DNA of 64,000 bases from Takifugu bimaculatus (GCA_004026145.2 CP034985.2:12227424-12291423), one strand, 5' to 3'. Shown: positions 1 through 11,197, counted from the stretch's first letter. Program-made: numbers and translations. The notes: generated from the sequence alone by a model not told the origin.

Positions 1-166
1 GTTCGGCTTATTCTCCCCACATGAACAGGACGCATTTTGGACCAAGTGGAACTGTTACCACCAGCTTTTAAGTCTGGGCAGCTGTTGCCTGTTGAACAAA
101 AGAAGGGATGTAAACACGAGGACGGAAAGACAGGAGAAAAAAATTCTACTGCATCATGTCAGTGAT

Positions 167-172
167 AATAAA
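167..172 (+). terminator. possible poly(A) signal of an off-window convergent gene
   Basis: Canonical AATAAA on the plus strand, 71 bases from the minus-strand agbl5 signal. If used, it ends a transcript entering from the left edge. In human, OST4 lies tail-to-tail with AGBL5, so ost4 is one candidate, but its short coding region is not visible in the window. Confidence 0.25.
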
Positions 173-242
173 TGGATTCCTTACAGCAAAGAGAAATGAG
201 TCACCACAAATGGTACAATAAGTGCTCCACCAAGCAGCGTGT

Positions 243-248
243 TTTATT
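243..248 (-). terminator. probable agbl5 poly(A) signal
   Basis: TTTATT on the plus strand reads AATAAA on the minus strand, about 1.5 kb past the agbl5 stop. It is the only canonical hexamer in that orientation that I noticed between the stop and the window edge. Confidence 0.45.
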
Positions 249-1722
249 CAAGAGATTAAACAGAGACAAGTTTGAGGAACAGCTGCACAGACAAACACTG
301 AGTGGTATAGAAGGTTAGCACCACATTGAAATAAACACACTGAAGCCCTAGTTAGAATGTGAATATTGAGTGTATGTTTTCCTAAATCTGGTTTGGATTT
401 ATACACTGATCAGCCACAATGTGGAAAACATCAATTTCATCCAGGCGCACAACCACAGTGCAAATCCCCTAATAGTGTCGCCACCTCATCATGGACTATA
501 TAACAACAAAGGCGACCTAACGGGATATAAGTCGTTTGTCGTAGTGTGGCTGATCACTGTTTGTGCACTATTCACACATCATACATCATACATCAGGGAA
601 AAAAGAACATAAAGGTTCACAGTGAAAGGAGAATCAAACTTCTGGAGTCTTGTTTTCTCATCTTTTCAGTTCACGAACCTGAAGGTCAAGTCACGCATAA
701 GCCATCAACTCATCAAATAAAATGTACATACATAACATAAATCTCAAGGCATTGTAAAGAAACGACTGATAGCTAAGAAGGCAGGATGAAGATCTAACAT
801 TATAGGAAGGCACAGGAACTACAAAGTTGCACAGGAACTACAACAAGAGAAAGAGCAACAACAAATTGGGCTCATCTGACTGCTGCTCTGGTCCCAAAAC
901 ACCCTCAAATGCTCAAAAAGAGTTGAGAGCTTTTGTGATGTTTACATTTATACACCAAGACAACACACGTTTTCACATCTCTTACCCATATAAATGCATC
1001 AACTTAAAGTGACCGGAGTCATCCAGATGGCCAGTGGTTTGGTCAGATATTGCTTGTCGACAAACTTAAATTTGAAATAAAATTAAATGTTAAAAAAACC
1101 CTCACTCTTCAAAATACTTTTGATCTGAAAGTTCTCATCTACTCTGGTTTCTACATCTGTGAAATACAGTTTCATGTTATACAAAATAAACGGGTGCTTT
1201 TAATTCACACACAGAAAGAGAAGAAAAAATAGGTTGAGCCTTATTTCTTAAACTAATTTCATGAACAAAAGTGCAAAAAGACTCTGACCCCCATAAAGTG
1301 CCCCACAAAGAAAAGTCAGACTTGATGCAGTGCCCTCTGATCCAGAAGTGCCGGAATCAATGTGGAGCAGCTGTTGTATAGAACATCAAGTAAATGTGAC
1401 ATGATCATGAACAAATGTAGATTATGTATTTTCCCAACAAATGTCATTCACAAGTTATATTTGACAACATATCTCAAAGGGATTATTCATCATATAAGGT
1501 GCAAAAAACTGGAAATAAATGCTATATTAGAAGAATCTACAACAATACTGAAGGTACTTCAGAAGAGCTAGCACCAGTGATGTAAATTCCACACACACCA
1601 AATTAAACAGATTACTACATATTTGTAGCTGTACACAGAATGAACAACTTTAACGGCTCACATTCACACAGTCGCTCAGCCTGCACACACTGAAACACAT
1701 CTTCCCACAGGTGTGGTTATAT
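243..1722 (-). other. agbl5: agbl5 3' UTR (extent estimated)
   Basis: Non-coding, AT-rich sequence after the stop. The first convincing minus-strand AATAAA is at 243-248 (TTTATT on the plus strand), so the transcript probably ends shortly below that point, for a 3' UTR near 1.5 kb. No protein-like frame was found inside. The exact cleavage site is not visible. Confidence 0.5.
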
Positions 1723-2051
1723 TCAGTCCTGGGGAGGCCTTGCTGCAGTGTTGGTTGCTGGAGGAAGGCTCTGCAGAAGCAGGGGACTCAGTTTGGAGAG
1801 CAGCCCAGGGTGGGGCAGGGCCTGTAGGGAGGGGAGCAAAGTGGAGAGGCTGGGGGACTGCAGGGAGTACACACCTGTCATAGTGACGGTGGCCGGGAGG
1901 GGACAGGAGCCAGCTGCGCACACCGAGGAAGACGAGGAGGATGAGGAAGAAGGGGGTGAAGGTGGGGGGTGGGAAGGGGTGTGGCTGTTGCCGGGAGACC
2001 GTAAGATAGAGCGGTGATGGGGAGTGCGTCTCCTCTCCTGAGGTTTAGGTT
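1723..2051 (-). CDS. agbl5: agbl5 exon 12 (last coding exon)
   Basis: Residues 715-823 and the TGA at 1723-1725. The acceptor CACTCTGTAG is followed by EPKPQERRRTPHHRS, matching the human EPRSQDRRR segment. The rest is a low-complexity Pro/Ser tail with a run of nine serines (around 1920-1955) and a Leu/Pro-rich end, QALPHPGLLSKLSPLLLQSL. This part of the family is fast-evolving, so the assignment rests on the conserved beginning, the correct phase and the stop. Confidence 0.88.
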
Positions 2052-5000
2052 CTACAGAGTGGGAGACACACATACACCTGCTCAGACACATGCAGGTACT
2101 GTGTGTGAGGCTGTGTGTGTGTGTACGTGCGCCGAATCCGTCTGTCTTTGGACAGTCATTTAACCACACAAATACTGAGCGCGAGAGTAAAGTTTCTTGG
2201 AAATATTCGGACCAGGTCCATGCTTTGTCACCACAGGCACATGCATGCGGGTACACACACAAACACGCACAATGAAGCACCGGTGTGGGTCATGCAAAGG
2301 CCATGCAACGCTCGGGCCACAAACATCAGTAGCACTAGATTACCATCTGGCTAGAGGTCAATTTCAGAACAATTCTCCCACTAATTCATCATCAAATTAC
2401 CCAGACTATGCAGGTAAGAAATTCCAGCCAAAAGCACACGCAGGGGGGGGGATGAACTTACCCCGAACTGGACCAAGTGTCTTGTTGCTTCCTCGCCCGC
2501 CAGCGTGCGTACTGCTGTTGTGCTGCGCGTGAGCTCTTGGTGGAGGACAGCCAAAAGTAAAGCTCGGGGAGTTGTGCATCTTTGGCGAGGGCGTCTGGCT
2601 GCTGTTGCTGTTGCAGCGCGTGCGACTGATGGTGTTCTCTGATGTTGATCCAGAGAGACAGCTGAGTGAGAAATCAAGAGAAAACCAGGCGTTATCTGAG
2701 TGAAATAAACTATTAAACAGTTGAAATGTAACTGGAGAATGCAAACTCACCTGTTGAAGCTTTTGGGTGGCGATGCCTTACTGCCACTGTGGTGTATTCT
2801 CAGAGGAGGGGGGGCGTGTATGTGGGTATTCAGGCCTTTGGTGTTGCGGACGTGTTTAAGGATCCAGGCTCTCAGGTTTGTGAGGCAGCTGTGCTCAGAG
2901 AGCACCAGTCGTGACCAGGGGTTACACTCAGCCATGTCTAGGGCTGAAACAGCAACAGCACGCCCCACCTGGCCAACCAAAACATTACATTACTGCTGAG
3001 CAACTTGTTAAAGTGGGACTTCTTTTGTGCTGCTAATGTGCACAAATGTCTTTGTTGTTGGGACAGCCTGATTTTCTTACCTCTTCAAATATTTCAGGAG
3101 TGTATTTCGGAGGGAACAATGGGGGTGGAGGTGGAGTGGCCCGTCCATTATCATGGCAGGCAGGTGGGATGGCATTCATAGTTTTTCCCGTGTTGTAGTT
3201 GCATTCCAACGTATAGCTGGTGGGGAGCCAACAACAAAATGATTTTACTTCACACAGACAACGACTGATTAAGAGAAAACAAACTGAAAAACTTTACAAC
3301 AAGCAATGAAAGGAAATTCTCGTCTGACCAAAAGCAGAGTTAACAGTGAAAACCCTTCACATTGTTGGATTTGTGTTGCCCTCTGACCTGTGAAGCAGCC
3401 CAATAGCCTTGTGAATGGCCACCCGCCCGCTGCCTTCTTTAGACTGGCCGTCCCTCTTGTCCCGTGCGTACATGTTTTTCTCAGAGAAGTTACAGCCCAG
3501 AAAATCAAAGTGGGCGGAGTTAATGGCGATCAACCTCGGGTACAGCATGTTCTCCACCTGCACAGAATGAAGGTATTAACACATTTAAGGATGTAAAACA
3601 ACACATTCATATTAAAAGAACGTCTACTGTGAGTGTGAATAGGCTCACTAAGAAATTTTACCTGTTGGCTCTCATCAGGAAGATTGTTTCCATACATGAA
3701 GCATCCACGTTTAGAGGCATGGCCGTGTAGGTCAACATAATAAGCCACTCCCCCTTCGTTGACTGGTAGAACCTGCTCTGCCACTTTTGGTCCAGTTTCA
3801 TCCACCTTAACAAGCTCTATAGTCTCTGAACTGTTCTGGTGAGACTTCCCAATCTCTGTACTGACCCAAGCGTTTTCCTCGGTTACCATGGGAACTTCTG
3901 AGATCGTAGCGTTTGCATCCTTCTCTGCATTCCGCTGGTTTAGGCTGACCTCAAGAGCGGTGAAAGGGGGCGGCTGACTGGCAGGTTGGGTATCGAGGGG
4001 TACGGTCTTGATGCATGGAGAGCTGAGCTTTTGCGAGCTGGGCTGTAGGTTGTGCAGGCGGTAGCTGGTGTGGTGGTACAGCAACAGTGCTTTGGCAGCG
4101 TAGATGGAAGGGTGCAGCTCCGGACTGGGATTCAGGTACTGCCTGTTCAGGTTCACACCCCTGGAGTCAGTCCTGCAAAAACAGTCCGTTCTGTAAGGAG
4201 CCACAAAGATTCCTCTGTGTTGCGTTGCACGGGAGGTGCATGTCGTCGAGTGGTTCTTACCTGTAGTGCCCACGTACAACCCCGTCTGGGTTGAGCATCG
4301 GAATGAGCTTGAAGACAAACATGTTTCGCAGGACGTGAGCGCGAGGGTCATCTTTTCTGAGGATCAAGTTGAGGAACCCGTTAAACACGAAGGATGACGG
4401 CGTCTCCCCAGGGTGCACACGACTGCTAAGGAAAAATACCTGGATGCACAACCGTTGGAATAATATTAGTTGTCAGGTGTATTATGATGAAAGATAACGC
4501 CGCGTCGTACCTTTTTGCCCGGAAAGCAATGCGCTCTGGGCGTACTGGCATCGGGGAAAAGCTTTGGGAGGCGAGGTTCTCTCTCCTCTTGCATTCCACT
4601 ACAGTTGGTCACAGTGAGCAGGTCCACCCTGTTGCCATCTAGAGAGTTGCACAGCAGCTCCCGATGGTAATACACAGTGCTTGGCGCACTAAGGATTTGA
4701 GGAGGGCAATGGGAAAAAACAAAACTCCACAAATTAGAGAGGTGGCAAAAATAAGGCAAGATTGGAAAAATAATGAGTGTTTGTGTTTTACCTGTTTGGA
4801 GTAAGTTGAGCAGCATCGAGGAAGCTCTTATCAAACTGATCCAGCATCTCCTGACACTCACCATAAGAGAATGGGAAGCAGAAGGAGAAGAAGGTGGTCG
4901 CCCCTCTTACCTCCGACTGCCGGTGGGTGAATGAAAGGATGAACTGATTATTCACAATCTGCCGAGTGAGAGAAAGAAGACGTAAATGTCAATATTAGAA

Positions 5001-5536
5001 AGACAAAGGAAAAATTGAATGTTTTGCTGGTTCTTGATGTTTACATCCACAGTGGGGGTTTACCTCAGATGTGGGTCTGTCGCGTACCCTTTCCCACCGG
5101 TTCTTGCCAGGAAGAGTCCGTACAAGGGGAGCCATACCTTGACTGTAGAGTTTCCTTTGGTTATTCATGTTCATCACAGTTGATTTTCAGTATCTTCCCA
5201 GGTGCTGTACCTTTTACACTAAAGTAAAACCATGATCTGTACACAGAAATACAAACAATATAATGAGCATTAAAGCAAGCATCTCTGTTATCTACTGGAA
5301 AAACTCATGGGTAATTTCCGATACCTGTTGCCGTTCTCATGCTCCGTGCCACCACAGTCTGGTTTTGTCCACACATTGAACTCATAGTCTGGGCTAAGGT
5401 TTGCCCCTGAGGGGCCACAGCTACTGGGGCTCGTATCAGCAGGAGGGCTGGCATTGTCCTTCACCTTTTCCACTCTTGCCAGGTTCCCCGAGTCAAATTT
5501 GGAGCTGAATACAACATTACCAAAGCGGGCTTCCAT
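1723..5536 (-). CDS. agbl5: agbl5, cytosolic carboxypeptidase-like 5 (CCP5), whole spliced coding region
   Basis: M14-family zinc carboxypeptidase. Known role of the family member: removes glutamates from tubulin side chains, including the branch-point glutamate, acting in cytosol, nucleus and on ciliary/axonal microtubules. Seen here: 11 coding exons, all GT-AG, spelling about 823 residues (human protein 886). The N-terminal beta-sandwich domain covers about residues 1-190 (FSSKFDSGNL, DYEFNVWTKPDC, SQGMAPLVRTLPG). The catalytic domain follows, with the zinc motif HPGE (H252, E255), NPDG (293-296), NLNR (310-313), DLHGH (third ligand H452) and TLECNY (catalytic E534). H252 and E255 fall at the same numbers as in human AGBL5. 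The C-terminal tail is Ser/Pro-rich. The start at 5536 gives MEARFGNVVFSS, matching the known N-terminus. Anomaly: one extra base near 5178 breaks the frame after residue 90; numbering here ignores it. Identity is very secure; functional integrity of this copy is not. Confidence 0.96.
2462..2661 (-). CDS. agbl5: agbl5 exon 11, Ser-rich tail
   Basis: Residues 648-714 plus one base of E715. It encodes SENTISRTRCNSNSSQTPSP and KMHNSPSFTFGCPPP, then ends KTLGPVR. These correspond to the human tail motifs SENTLSRAR, KNSPSFPF and LGPVREP. Acceptor CTCACTCAG, donor CGGGGTAAGTT. The next intron (2052-2461, 410 bases) contains a run of nine C (on the minus strand) near 2445. Confidence 0.9.
2751..2968 (-). 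CDS. agbl5: agbl5 exon 10
   Basis: Residues 576-647 plus two bases of residue 648. It encodes VGRAVAVSALDMAECNPWSR then LVLSEHSCLTNLRAWILKHV, the end of the catalytic domain, followed by a less conserved linker with PPLRIHHSGSKASPPKSFN. Acceptor TTGGCCAG, donor CAACAGGTGAGTT. Confidence 0.94.
3081..3216 (-). CDS. agbl5: agbl5 exon 9, catalytic glutamate
   Basis: Residues 530-575. The exon starts inside S530 and gives SYTLECNYNTGKTMNAIPPA; E534 aligns with human catalytic E516. A proline-rich loop follows (RATPPPPPLFP), ending KYTPEIFEE. Acceptor CCCCACCAG, donor GAAGAGGTAAG. The exon has no usable ATG and appears only after splicing. Confidence 0.93.
3388..3557 (-). CDS. agbl5: agbl5 exon 8
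   Basis: Residues 474-529 plus two bases of S530. It encodes VENMLYPRLIAINSAHFDFL, GCNFSEKNMYARDKRDGQSK and EGSGRVAIHKAIGLLH, almost unchanged from mammals. Acceptor TTCTGTGCAG, donor CACAGGTCAGAG. The following intron is 171 bases. Confidence 0.95.
3662..4172 (-). CDS. agbl5: agbl5 exon 7, third zinc ligand and variable insert
   Basis: Residues 303-473, the largest exon. It opens with RTDSRGVNLNRQYLNPSPEL, whose Asn-Arg pair is the M14 carboxylate-binding motif. A poorly conserved insert of about 100 residues rich in S, T, E and Q follows. It closes with GVAYYVDLHGHASKRGCFMY, where H452 is the third zinc ligand. Such an insert between the second and third ligand regions is normal for CCP5. 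Acceptor TTTTTGCAG, donor CAACAGGTAAAA. Confidence 0.95.
4261..4439 (-). CDS. agbl5: agbl5 exon 6, HxxE zinc-binding motif
   Basis: Residues 244-302 plus two bases of R303. It begins VFFLSSRVHPGETPSSFVFN; H252 and E255 are the first two zinc ligands. It continues to FKLIPMLNPDGVVRGHY, whose NPDG turn lines the M14 substrate pocket. Acceptor GCATCCAG, donor ACAGGTAAGAACC. Confidence 0.95.
4511..4688 (-). CDS. agbl5: agbl5 exon 5
   Basis: Residues 184-243. Acceptor AAATCCTTAG, donor AAAAAGGTACGA. It encodes STVYYHRELLCNSLDGNRVD, LLTVTNCSGMQEEREPRLPK and LFPDASTPRAHCFPGKK. This is the family's conserved strand leading to the zinc motif. The junction to exon 6 is phase 0, across a 71-base intron, the shortest in the gene. 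Confidence 0.94.
4792..4958 (-). CDS. agbl5: agbl5 exon 4
   Basis: Residues 129-183 plus two bases of S184. Acceptor CGGCAG, donor CAGGTAAAAC. It encodes QFILSFTHRQSEVRGATTFF and then SFCFPFSYGECQEMLDQFDK, the end of the N-terminal domain that leads into the catalytic fold. No in-frame ATG begins the exon, so it is visible only after splicing. Confidence 0.93.
5064..5236 (-). CDS. agbl5: agbl5 exon 3, contains a 1-base frameshift
   Basis: Residues 71-128. The acceptor GTACAG is followed by RSWFYFSVKGTAPGKILKIN in frame with exon 2. One surplus base (A at 5178 on the plus strand) then comes before VMNMNNQRKLYSQGMAPLVR, which is in frame with exon 4. Exon length is 173; 172 would restore the phase-0 junction to exon 4. 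Read literally, the frame ends at a TAA at 5161-5163. Nothing nearby can serve as an intron to remove the extra base. Both flanks are well conserved, so the lesion is recent or artefactual. Confidence 0.92.
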
Positions 5537-5565
5537 GGTTCTTGTACTTTACTCCACTCGGCCAA
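5325..5565 (-). CDS. agbl5: agbl5 exon 2 (first coding exon)
   Basis: The acceptor ATTCTAG ends at 5566. A 29-base UTR piece precedes the ATG at 5534-5536. The exon encodes residues 1-70 and two bases of R71, and ends in CAACAG with a GTATCG donor. It holds the family signature FSSKFDSGNLARVEKV, an acidic/Ser-Pro-rich variable stretch, then DYEFNVWTKPDCGGTE. The downstream intron is 88 bases. Confidence 0.94.
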
Positions 5566-6435
5566 CTAGAATATGAGATGAAAAATACACAGAATTAGTC
5601 CAATTCTTCGGGGCACATTTTTAATTTCCTTTTTTAAATTTTGACATCTTATGGACGCGATCAGTCACCTGGAAATCCTTTTTCAGAGCCGATTAGACAT
5701 ACTTATCTTACTGGGCAAATTTTGATGAAATATATAATAGAGTATTATGAATATTGCATTAATAATAAGGTATGTACATAAAGTAATATAACAAATACAC
5801 ATTAATAGGTTTTGGATTAAAGGATTAAAGTTAAGTGTGGGCTTGACAATATTTTGGGGGTAAAATCGTATACTTTTTAGGACCTTAAAAAGCTGAATAT
5901 TTATAAGTTAGGTCGTTATAGAGCCTGCTTTCTCCATTCGACTGGTAAAAGATGTAGAATTCGTTAGCGGTCCACTTGAAATAGCGACACCTCGTGGTCA
6001 TTAACGATAGTGCCACCACAGTCAGAACAATACACTATTTTATAGAAACGCTCCTTTGACACGATTTTTTTCGATGTCAATAACCCAGATGAATTGTTTT
6101 TGCTTTTAAATCATAGACAGTATAACTGCACTTCTGTCACACTCAGTAAAATAACCGCTGCAGTTGTGTACAAGAAACAGGGTGATAACAACAGATATAG
6201 TATGTCCATAACACGAGCACATAAGGTAGAGCAAAGTAAATGTTGAAAAAGTAATAGCAATAAAATACATCGTTTACTACATAAGTATCAATTGTCAATG
6301 CTCACGACTGTTTCACAAAGCTAGCAGTCAGCTAACATTACGTTGCTAAGCTACTGGGGCTAACTTAGCTGTTCACTGCTGGATACGACTGTCTTTTCTA
6401 CAACAGTTTCTCGCAATATTGTCAGCACAGTTTAC
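5566..6435 (-). other. agbl5: agbl5 intron 1
   Basis: 870-base AT-rich intron between the non-coding exon 1 donor (CAG followed by GTAAAC) and the exon 2 acceptor. No repeat family was recognised. A CTCF-like core on the minus strand lies at 5984-5997. Confidence 0.6.
5984..5997 (-). promoter_or_regulatory. CTCF-like motif in agbl5 intron 1
   Basis: The minus strand reads CCACGAGGTGTCGC, close to the CTCF core CCASYAGRKGGCRS with about two departures. Motif match only. Confidence 0.3.
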
Positions 6436-6560
6436 CTGCACACATGCATTTAAGCACGACGGTGAAATCAAAATTTCACAAGACTATTTCCCCTTGGTTT
6501 CCATGTTTATTTTCATCGTCCTTCTCAACCCTTAATTCGATTCATTCTTCTGTGTGTTGC
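6436..6560 (-). other. agbl5: agbl5 non-coding exon 1 (5' end approximate)
   Basis: A good minus-strand donor (GTGCAGGTAAAC) at 6434-6436 precedes exon 2 with no other good candidate between. The upper boundary, the transcription start, is a guess. No long upstream ORF is evident in the assumed UTR. Confidence 0.45.
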
Positions 6561-6720
6561 GTTCACGTCTCTCTGCAAAATCGATGATGCATTCACTGTC
6601 TCTAACTGTAGGATTAGGCGAAGGGTATCCGTTCCGGAAGGATATGACACAATAAAGGAATGTTTCATTGAGACAAAAATAGGAATTCGTAGTTTACCGT
6701 TGACGTATGAGACGTTTCAA
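6560..6720 (-). promoter_or_regulatory. probable agbl5 promoter region
   Basis: Directly upstream of exon 1. There is no TATA box at a fixed spacing. An ETS-type core CCGGAAG lies around 6633-6639 and a CRE half-site TGACGT around 6701-6706. Both are typical of housekeeping or ciliary-gene promoters. The call rests on position plus these motifs only. Confidence 0.35.
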
Positions 6721-9700
6721 CATTACTAATGAATCAAGTCTACACAAGCAGTTCCTTTTTGGGGTAGATCAGTCTGGGCTAGAGAAGCAGAGGGTTCTCA
6801 ACTCCAGCCCTAGGTGGAGACACAATTTAAAAGGTGTGCAGCTAACATCCAGGTGCCAGGAGGAGGTGCCAAGCAATCAAGAATAAAAAAATAATTTCCC
6901 CACATAGGCAGTAGTAATACAAGGTGACATGCCATAGTAGGTTGCTTTATGATCAAAGGTCAACATCCCTCCAAAATCAGTTTTTCCTTGACCATTATCA
7001 ACATTTTTAGAAAGAAAATTCAAAATTCAGTTATTTTGCTTACTGACATTGAATAATTGTTCTTAAATTTCACATGAAAAATCACAAACTTCATGTGTAC
7101 TACAGAACTACCTGCTACATATTGGAATGGAAAGCAGAATCTCTACACTATCTATACAATTGTATCCTTTTGTCGCTATTTTTTAGTGTAAAATAGTCCT
7201 AAAGCCTCATTTTATTTTGATTTGGGACAACATTCCAACAACGTTTAGAGCAGAGGTATATTCATCCACACAATACCACACATACAACAGCTATTCCTCA
7301 ACAAAAAGGGATTTTTTTCCCCTTATATATCTGAAGGTGATGTACAATAGATTTGAATTTTATACATGCAATATTTTATTCAAGGAGACAGACACAGCAT
7401 GTGTTCTTTTGTTGAGTTACTTCCTCTGAAGTGCAGCTCCAACGCTCATTACATGTGATTCACAGCATATGTAGTCTTTCCTCCCACATGGCTGCTGTTT
7501 TAACAGCTGCTCTTATTGATGTCTTCTGTGCTGGACCTAAATTTACAAAGAGAGAGAAAAACTGACAGCACCAAACTATGCGAAAGGCATGCAGGGAATG
7601 TATATTCTGGAAGTGCTTTTATTGTTGTTATTAGCAGCAGCCGCTGTACATTTATGTTCGCCACAGCAGATGGAGGACATTAACACACAATTGACTTGTC
7701 AAAAACATTGGTCCATTCAAAAGCGTCCTCCAACCCTCACATATATTCTACTGACCAGTAGCAGGAGGAGCTGAAGGGTGCCGTGTGGATCGGACGGGAC
7801 ACTAGAGGATTCACACGTAGGCGAAGCATCTCTGTGTCCTGCCTGAGGAAAAGCATGCAGTGGGGAGGACGAGCTTGGCTGTAATTGTAGCCCCGTGACC
7901 TGAACCTAAATAAGCAGAGGAAGATAAGACTGGATGAGATGAGATGGGAATAACTTAGTCTTTACTGAGCCGGCAATTATTCCCCACTTATTGGATCCTC
8001 TCATCAGCAACAGATTGAAGGATTTAGAGGAGAGAGCTTCAGTTCAGTTGGGGAAATATTCGAGTGCGTGGTGTTGCGGAGTTCCAATCTGCTGCGAATA
8101 TGGAATATATCGAGTTCCTTTATTTCTTCTTACTTGGAAAAAAACAAACAAAAACATTTTAGTGCTGTAAAATTAAAATGAGGACATCTGTTTCAGGTTG
8201 GTGTTTAAAGTTGGCTATTGAGGGTGAAACGGTGATTTTAGACACAGTCCTTCCTTTAGTCTTGTACAGGTGTCTGACGAGACAGTTGTTGTCCTGTTGA
8301 GTCATCTGGTGCTCCAAAATAAAACCCACTGAGTGCAAGTTAAAATGAAACTGATCCCTCATTCCAGGAGCTAGGGACGTCTCCTGGGCGTCCTGTGGGT
8401 CCCCTGTATGAAAGGCATATATCTCTCAACGACAGGCACATGCATTTGTATTATTTCTTTTTTTTATTTTTTTTTACTTTGCATCTGTAATAATGTGAAA
8501 TAAAAACAGTGCTATGCCTGCTCCGGGGAGGTGGTCTGCTCGTCATAATCTATCAGCTGTACCCAAATACCGTCTACAGACAGTCTCTTCCACGTGCACC
8601 TGCAGTGAGTTCTACTGGAACGCTGCTAACCTAATTCCAAGGTAATTTATAGAGATTTTCAAGTCATTTGTGTCTTAAGTGTGAATTTATGTTTAGTTAT
8701 TGATTTTCTTTCCACTTAGAAGAAAGCATCCAATTCCCAAAATACAGGAGTGGGAAAAAAGGAAATTTCTCAGCTTTAATATTTCCAAGACATGACATTC
8801 ATATGAGAAAAATAAAAAAACAATTAAAAAATAATAAAATGAATGATACTCATTAGAATTAATTATAAATGAAGTGCATATTTGTGAATTTATTTGTAAG
8901 CATTTCACCAAATCCTTTTGAACTTAAAGAATTTTCAGGAACCAACTTCCTGGAAACAGTCTTTATTCCTGACTTGGAAAAACAGCTGCAGCTGAAGCAA
9001 CGGGCAGCGATGCGCCCGTGTAGCCTGCGCACTTGTTCCATCACATCTAAAACTGATTTGCATTGACTGATGCATTGATCTCTAACACCATCTCATAACC
9101 CTTTCCCCAGTCATAGCCGTGCACCCTGACCTGGACATACGTTCAGGCACATTTTCCAGTTTCCAGAAAGTATAATCTACAAGTCTGTGGAATATGGAGA
9201 GAAACTGAGGGTGCTTATATTAAAAGCTTATAATAAAACATCATTTGATGGACGTATCCATCTCTGTTCAGCTCTAGCTTGTCCATTACATATGACAACC
9301 AGTAATACAGTAAATGTGACCAATATTCAAAGATTTCTGTGCTGTTTACAAAAGCCTGATAGTTCAGCGTTATTCTGTTTCATCCTTCTTCTTCTTTCAG
9401 TAATCAAATTTCACTTTCAGCATCCTCAGCAACTGAGAAGAGGTGTCTCGAACGGGGGGGCACAGAGAAAGAAAACCAGAAACAATGCAGATATTTTAGT
9501 AGACAATCTTATATCTTTGGGTGTGAATATTTTTTATTAATGCCCGCGCTGCGCTTTGAAGGAGGAAACAGTTTAAATATTTCAGTCACACCAGCTGTGG
9601 GGCTTTCATCGCTGTGTTTTGTTCACTTTGTTGCGAAACAGCAAAACAAAGGTGCATGTTTCTGCACGTGGCAGTCGACTCTGCAGGTGGAACCGTGACA

Positions 9701-9870
9701 ATGGCGAATATGGACACGGCGTTTTTATTGTTAAAGCTGAAAAATACATTTTTCTATACTGAGCGTTTATTTCGGGACTATTACACAAGTATTGCAGCTC
9801 TTTGCAACACATTACTCATATTGCAACTCGCTATTTACTTTCAATTTGCAGTCCAATTTATGTAAACTGA
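6721..9870. other. intergenic, no gene seen
   Basis: AT-rich sequence upstream of agbl5. Open frames are short and look random. A short inverted repeat (GCTGTT/AACAGC) lies near 7493. A hAT-like sequence CAGAGGGTTCTCAAC near 6788 has no matching opposite terminus. Segments around 7840-8060 and 8520-8620 are less AT-rich but show no coding signature. Confidence 0.5.
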
Positions 9871-10470
9871 GCTTTTGAAAAAAAAAATCTTTTTAAGGCC
9901 TCTGTCCTTCTTGAAATGCAGGAGAAAAATAGTGAATTCTTTACAGTTGGACACCAGTTTTATTACCTCTTGGATATATTTCTTGGCTCCTGAACAGCCA
10001 CTCTATGCTATCTGAAAACTGCTGAAACAAAATAAAAGATAGATGGTGCACAAATTATTAAGAATTCCTGAGAAGTCCTGACTGAAGGTACTTTAATATA
10101 CTCCAAACTTACATTGGCCCCAGCATTCAGGAGAAGCTATTAAGACTCTGAGTAGCAAACAAAAAGTTGTGACGGACCTAACGGAGCTAAAACATCTCAA
10201 GGTGTTCTGTTGAAGTGACATCAGAGTTAAAAAGATCTAAAAGACATCCCAAGCCTGTTCCCTTCCTGCTCAGAGGACGCCCACTGTCGAGCGCTTTGAT
10301 TCGCCTTCCAACTCCATCAGCCGTGAGAGGCGCCATCAATCACCGACTCAACGATACAGGACTTAGAACAGAAACTTCCTGAGCAGTGCACATCCTCTCA
10401 TACATGCTGGGATGAAGAAAGGTCTGTTTTGAGGTGCAGCGATGGGGTTTGATGAATGGCATTTTTCCCA

Positions 10471-10484
10471 CCACAAGAGGGCAA
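10471..10484 (+). promoter_or_regulatory. CTCF-like motif
   Basis: CCACAAGAGGGCAA matches the CTCF core CCASYAGRGGGCRS except at one or two positions. Motif match only. Confidence 0.3.
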
Positions 10485-11195
10485 TGAAGCCTTTCCGCTG
10501 GCCTCCTCCTCCTCAATCACGATGAGGGAAACGGAACATGGACACACAGTTCAAAGTCTGGGCACTTGGTGACAGCAGATCCCGCAGCAGATCACAGTCG
10601 GGAGACCATCTTCAGCTTCATCTTCTTCAGAGTCCTCGGTCCGTTTTCCTCTTTCAATGGTTATTACACAAAAAACAAGCATTTCTCACCTTAATCTGTT
10701 GATTTGTGCACCAGATAGTATCAGTGAGGTGCTGATTAATCGTTTTTTTTTGTTGGTGATGCATTTGCAAAGATGATTTGTTTGTGTTTTGGTTTTATCC
10801 AATCTTATTTTCTTCTCTCTGTCGTCTGCGTTTGATCACTTTTCTGCAAGTGCTGTAACCAGAAGATAATGTTTTTGTCAGATGACCCCTGTGTGCTTCT
10901 TGCAGCCTGATGCTTTTAAGTCATCCAATGCCTTTAATTAATTGTAATTCATGAGAGGGAGAAACAAACATAACTCATTACTGAATGTTAATTGTTTTTT
11001 TTTAGGCTTTTATAGATGAAGAGGATAATACCAAGTATACTTAAGACCTGAGTAGAGGAAAAATCTGACTCTAACGGGATTAAACACACACATGCACACA
11101 CACATGCTGTAAAGTATATTATCTAAAAAGCCTGGCTTATGTTATGTTCTCATCTGCATGTGCAAATAAAACAATTGGCAAATTAATATATAGGA

Positions 11196-11197
<2 letters not shown>

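Noticed and set aside
6786..6802. hAT-like terminal sequence CAGAGGGTTCTCAAC
   Set aside because: No matching inverted terminus or target duplication was found nearby.
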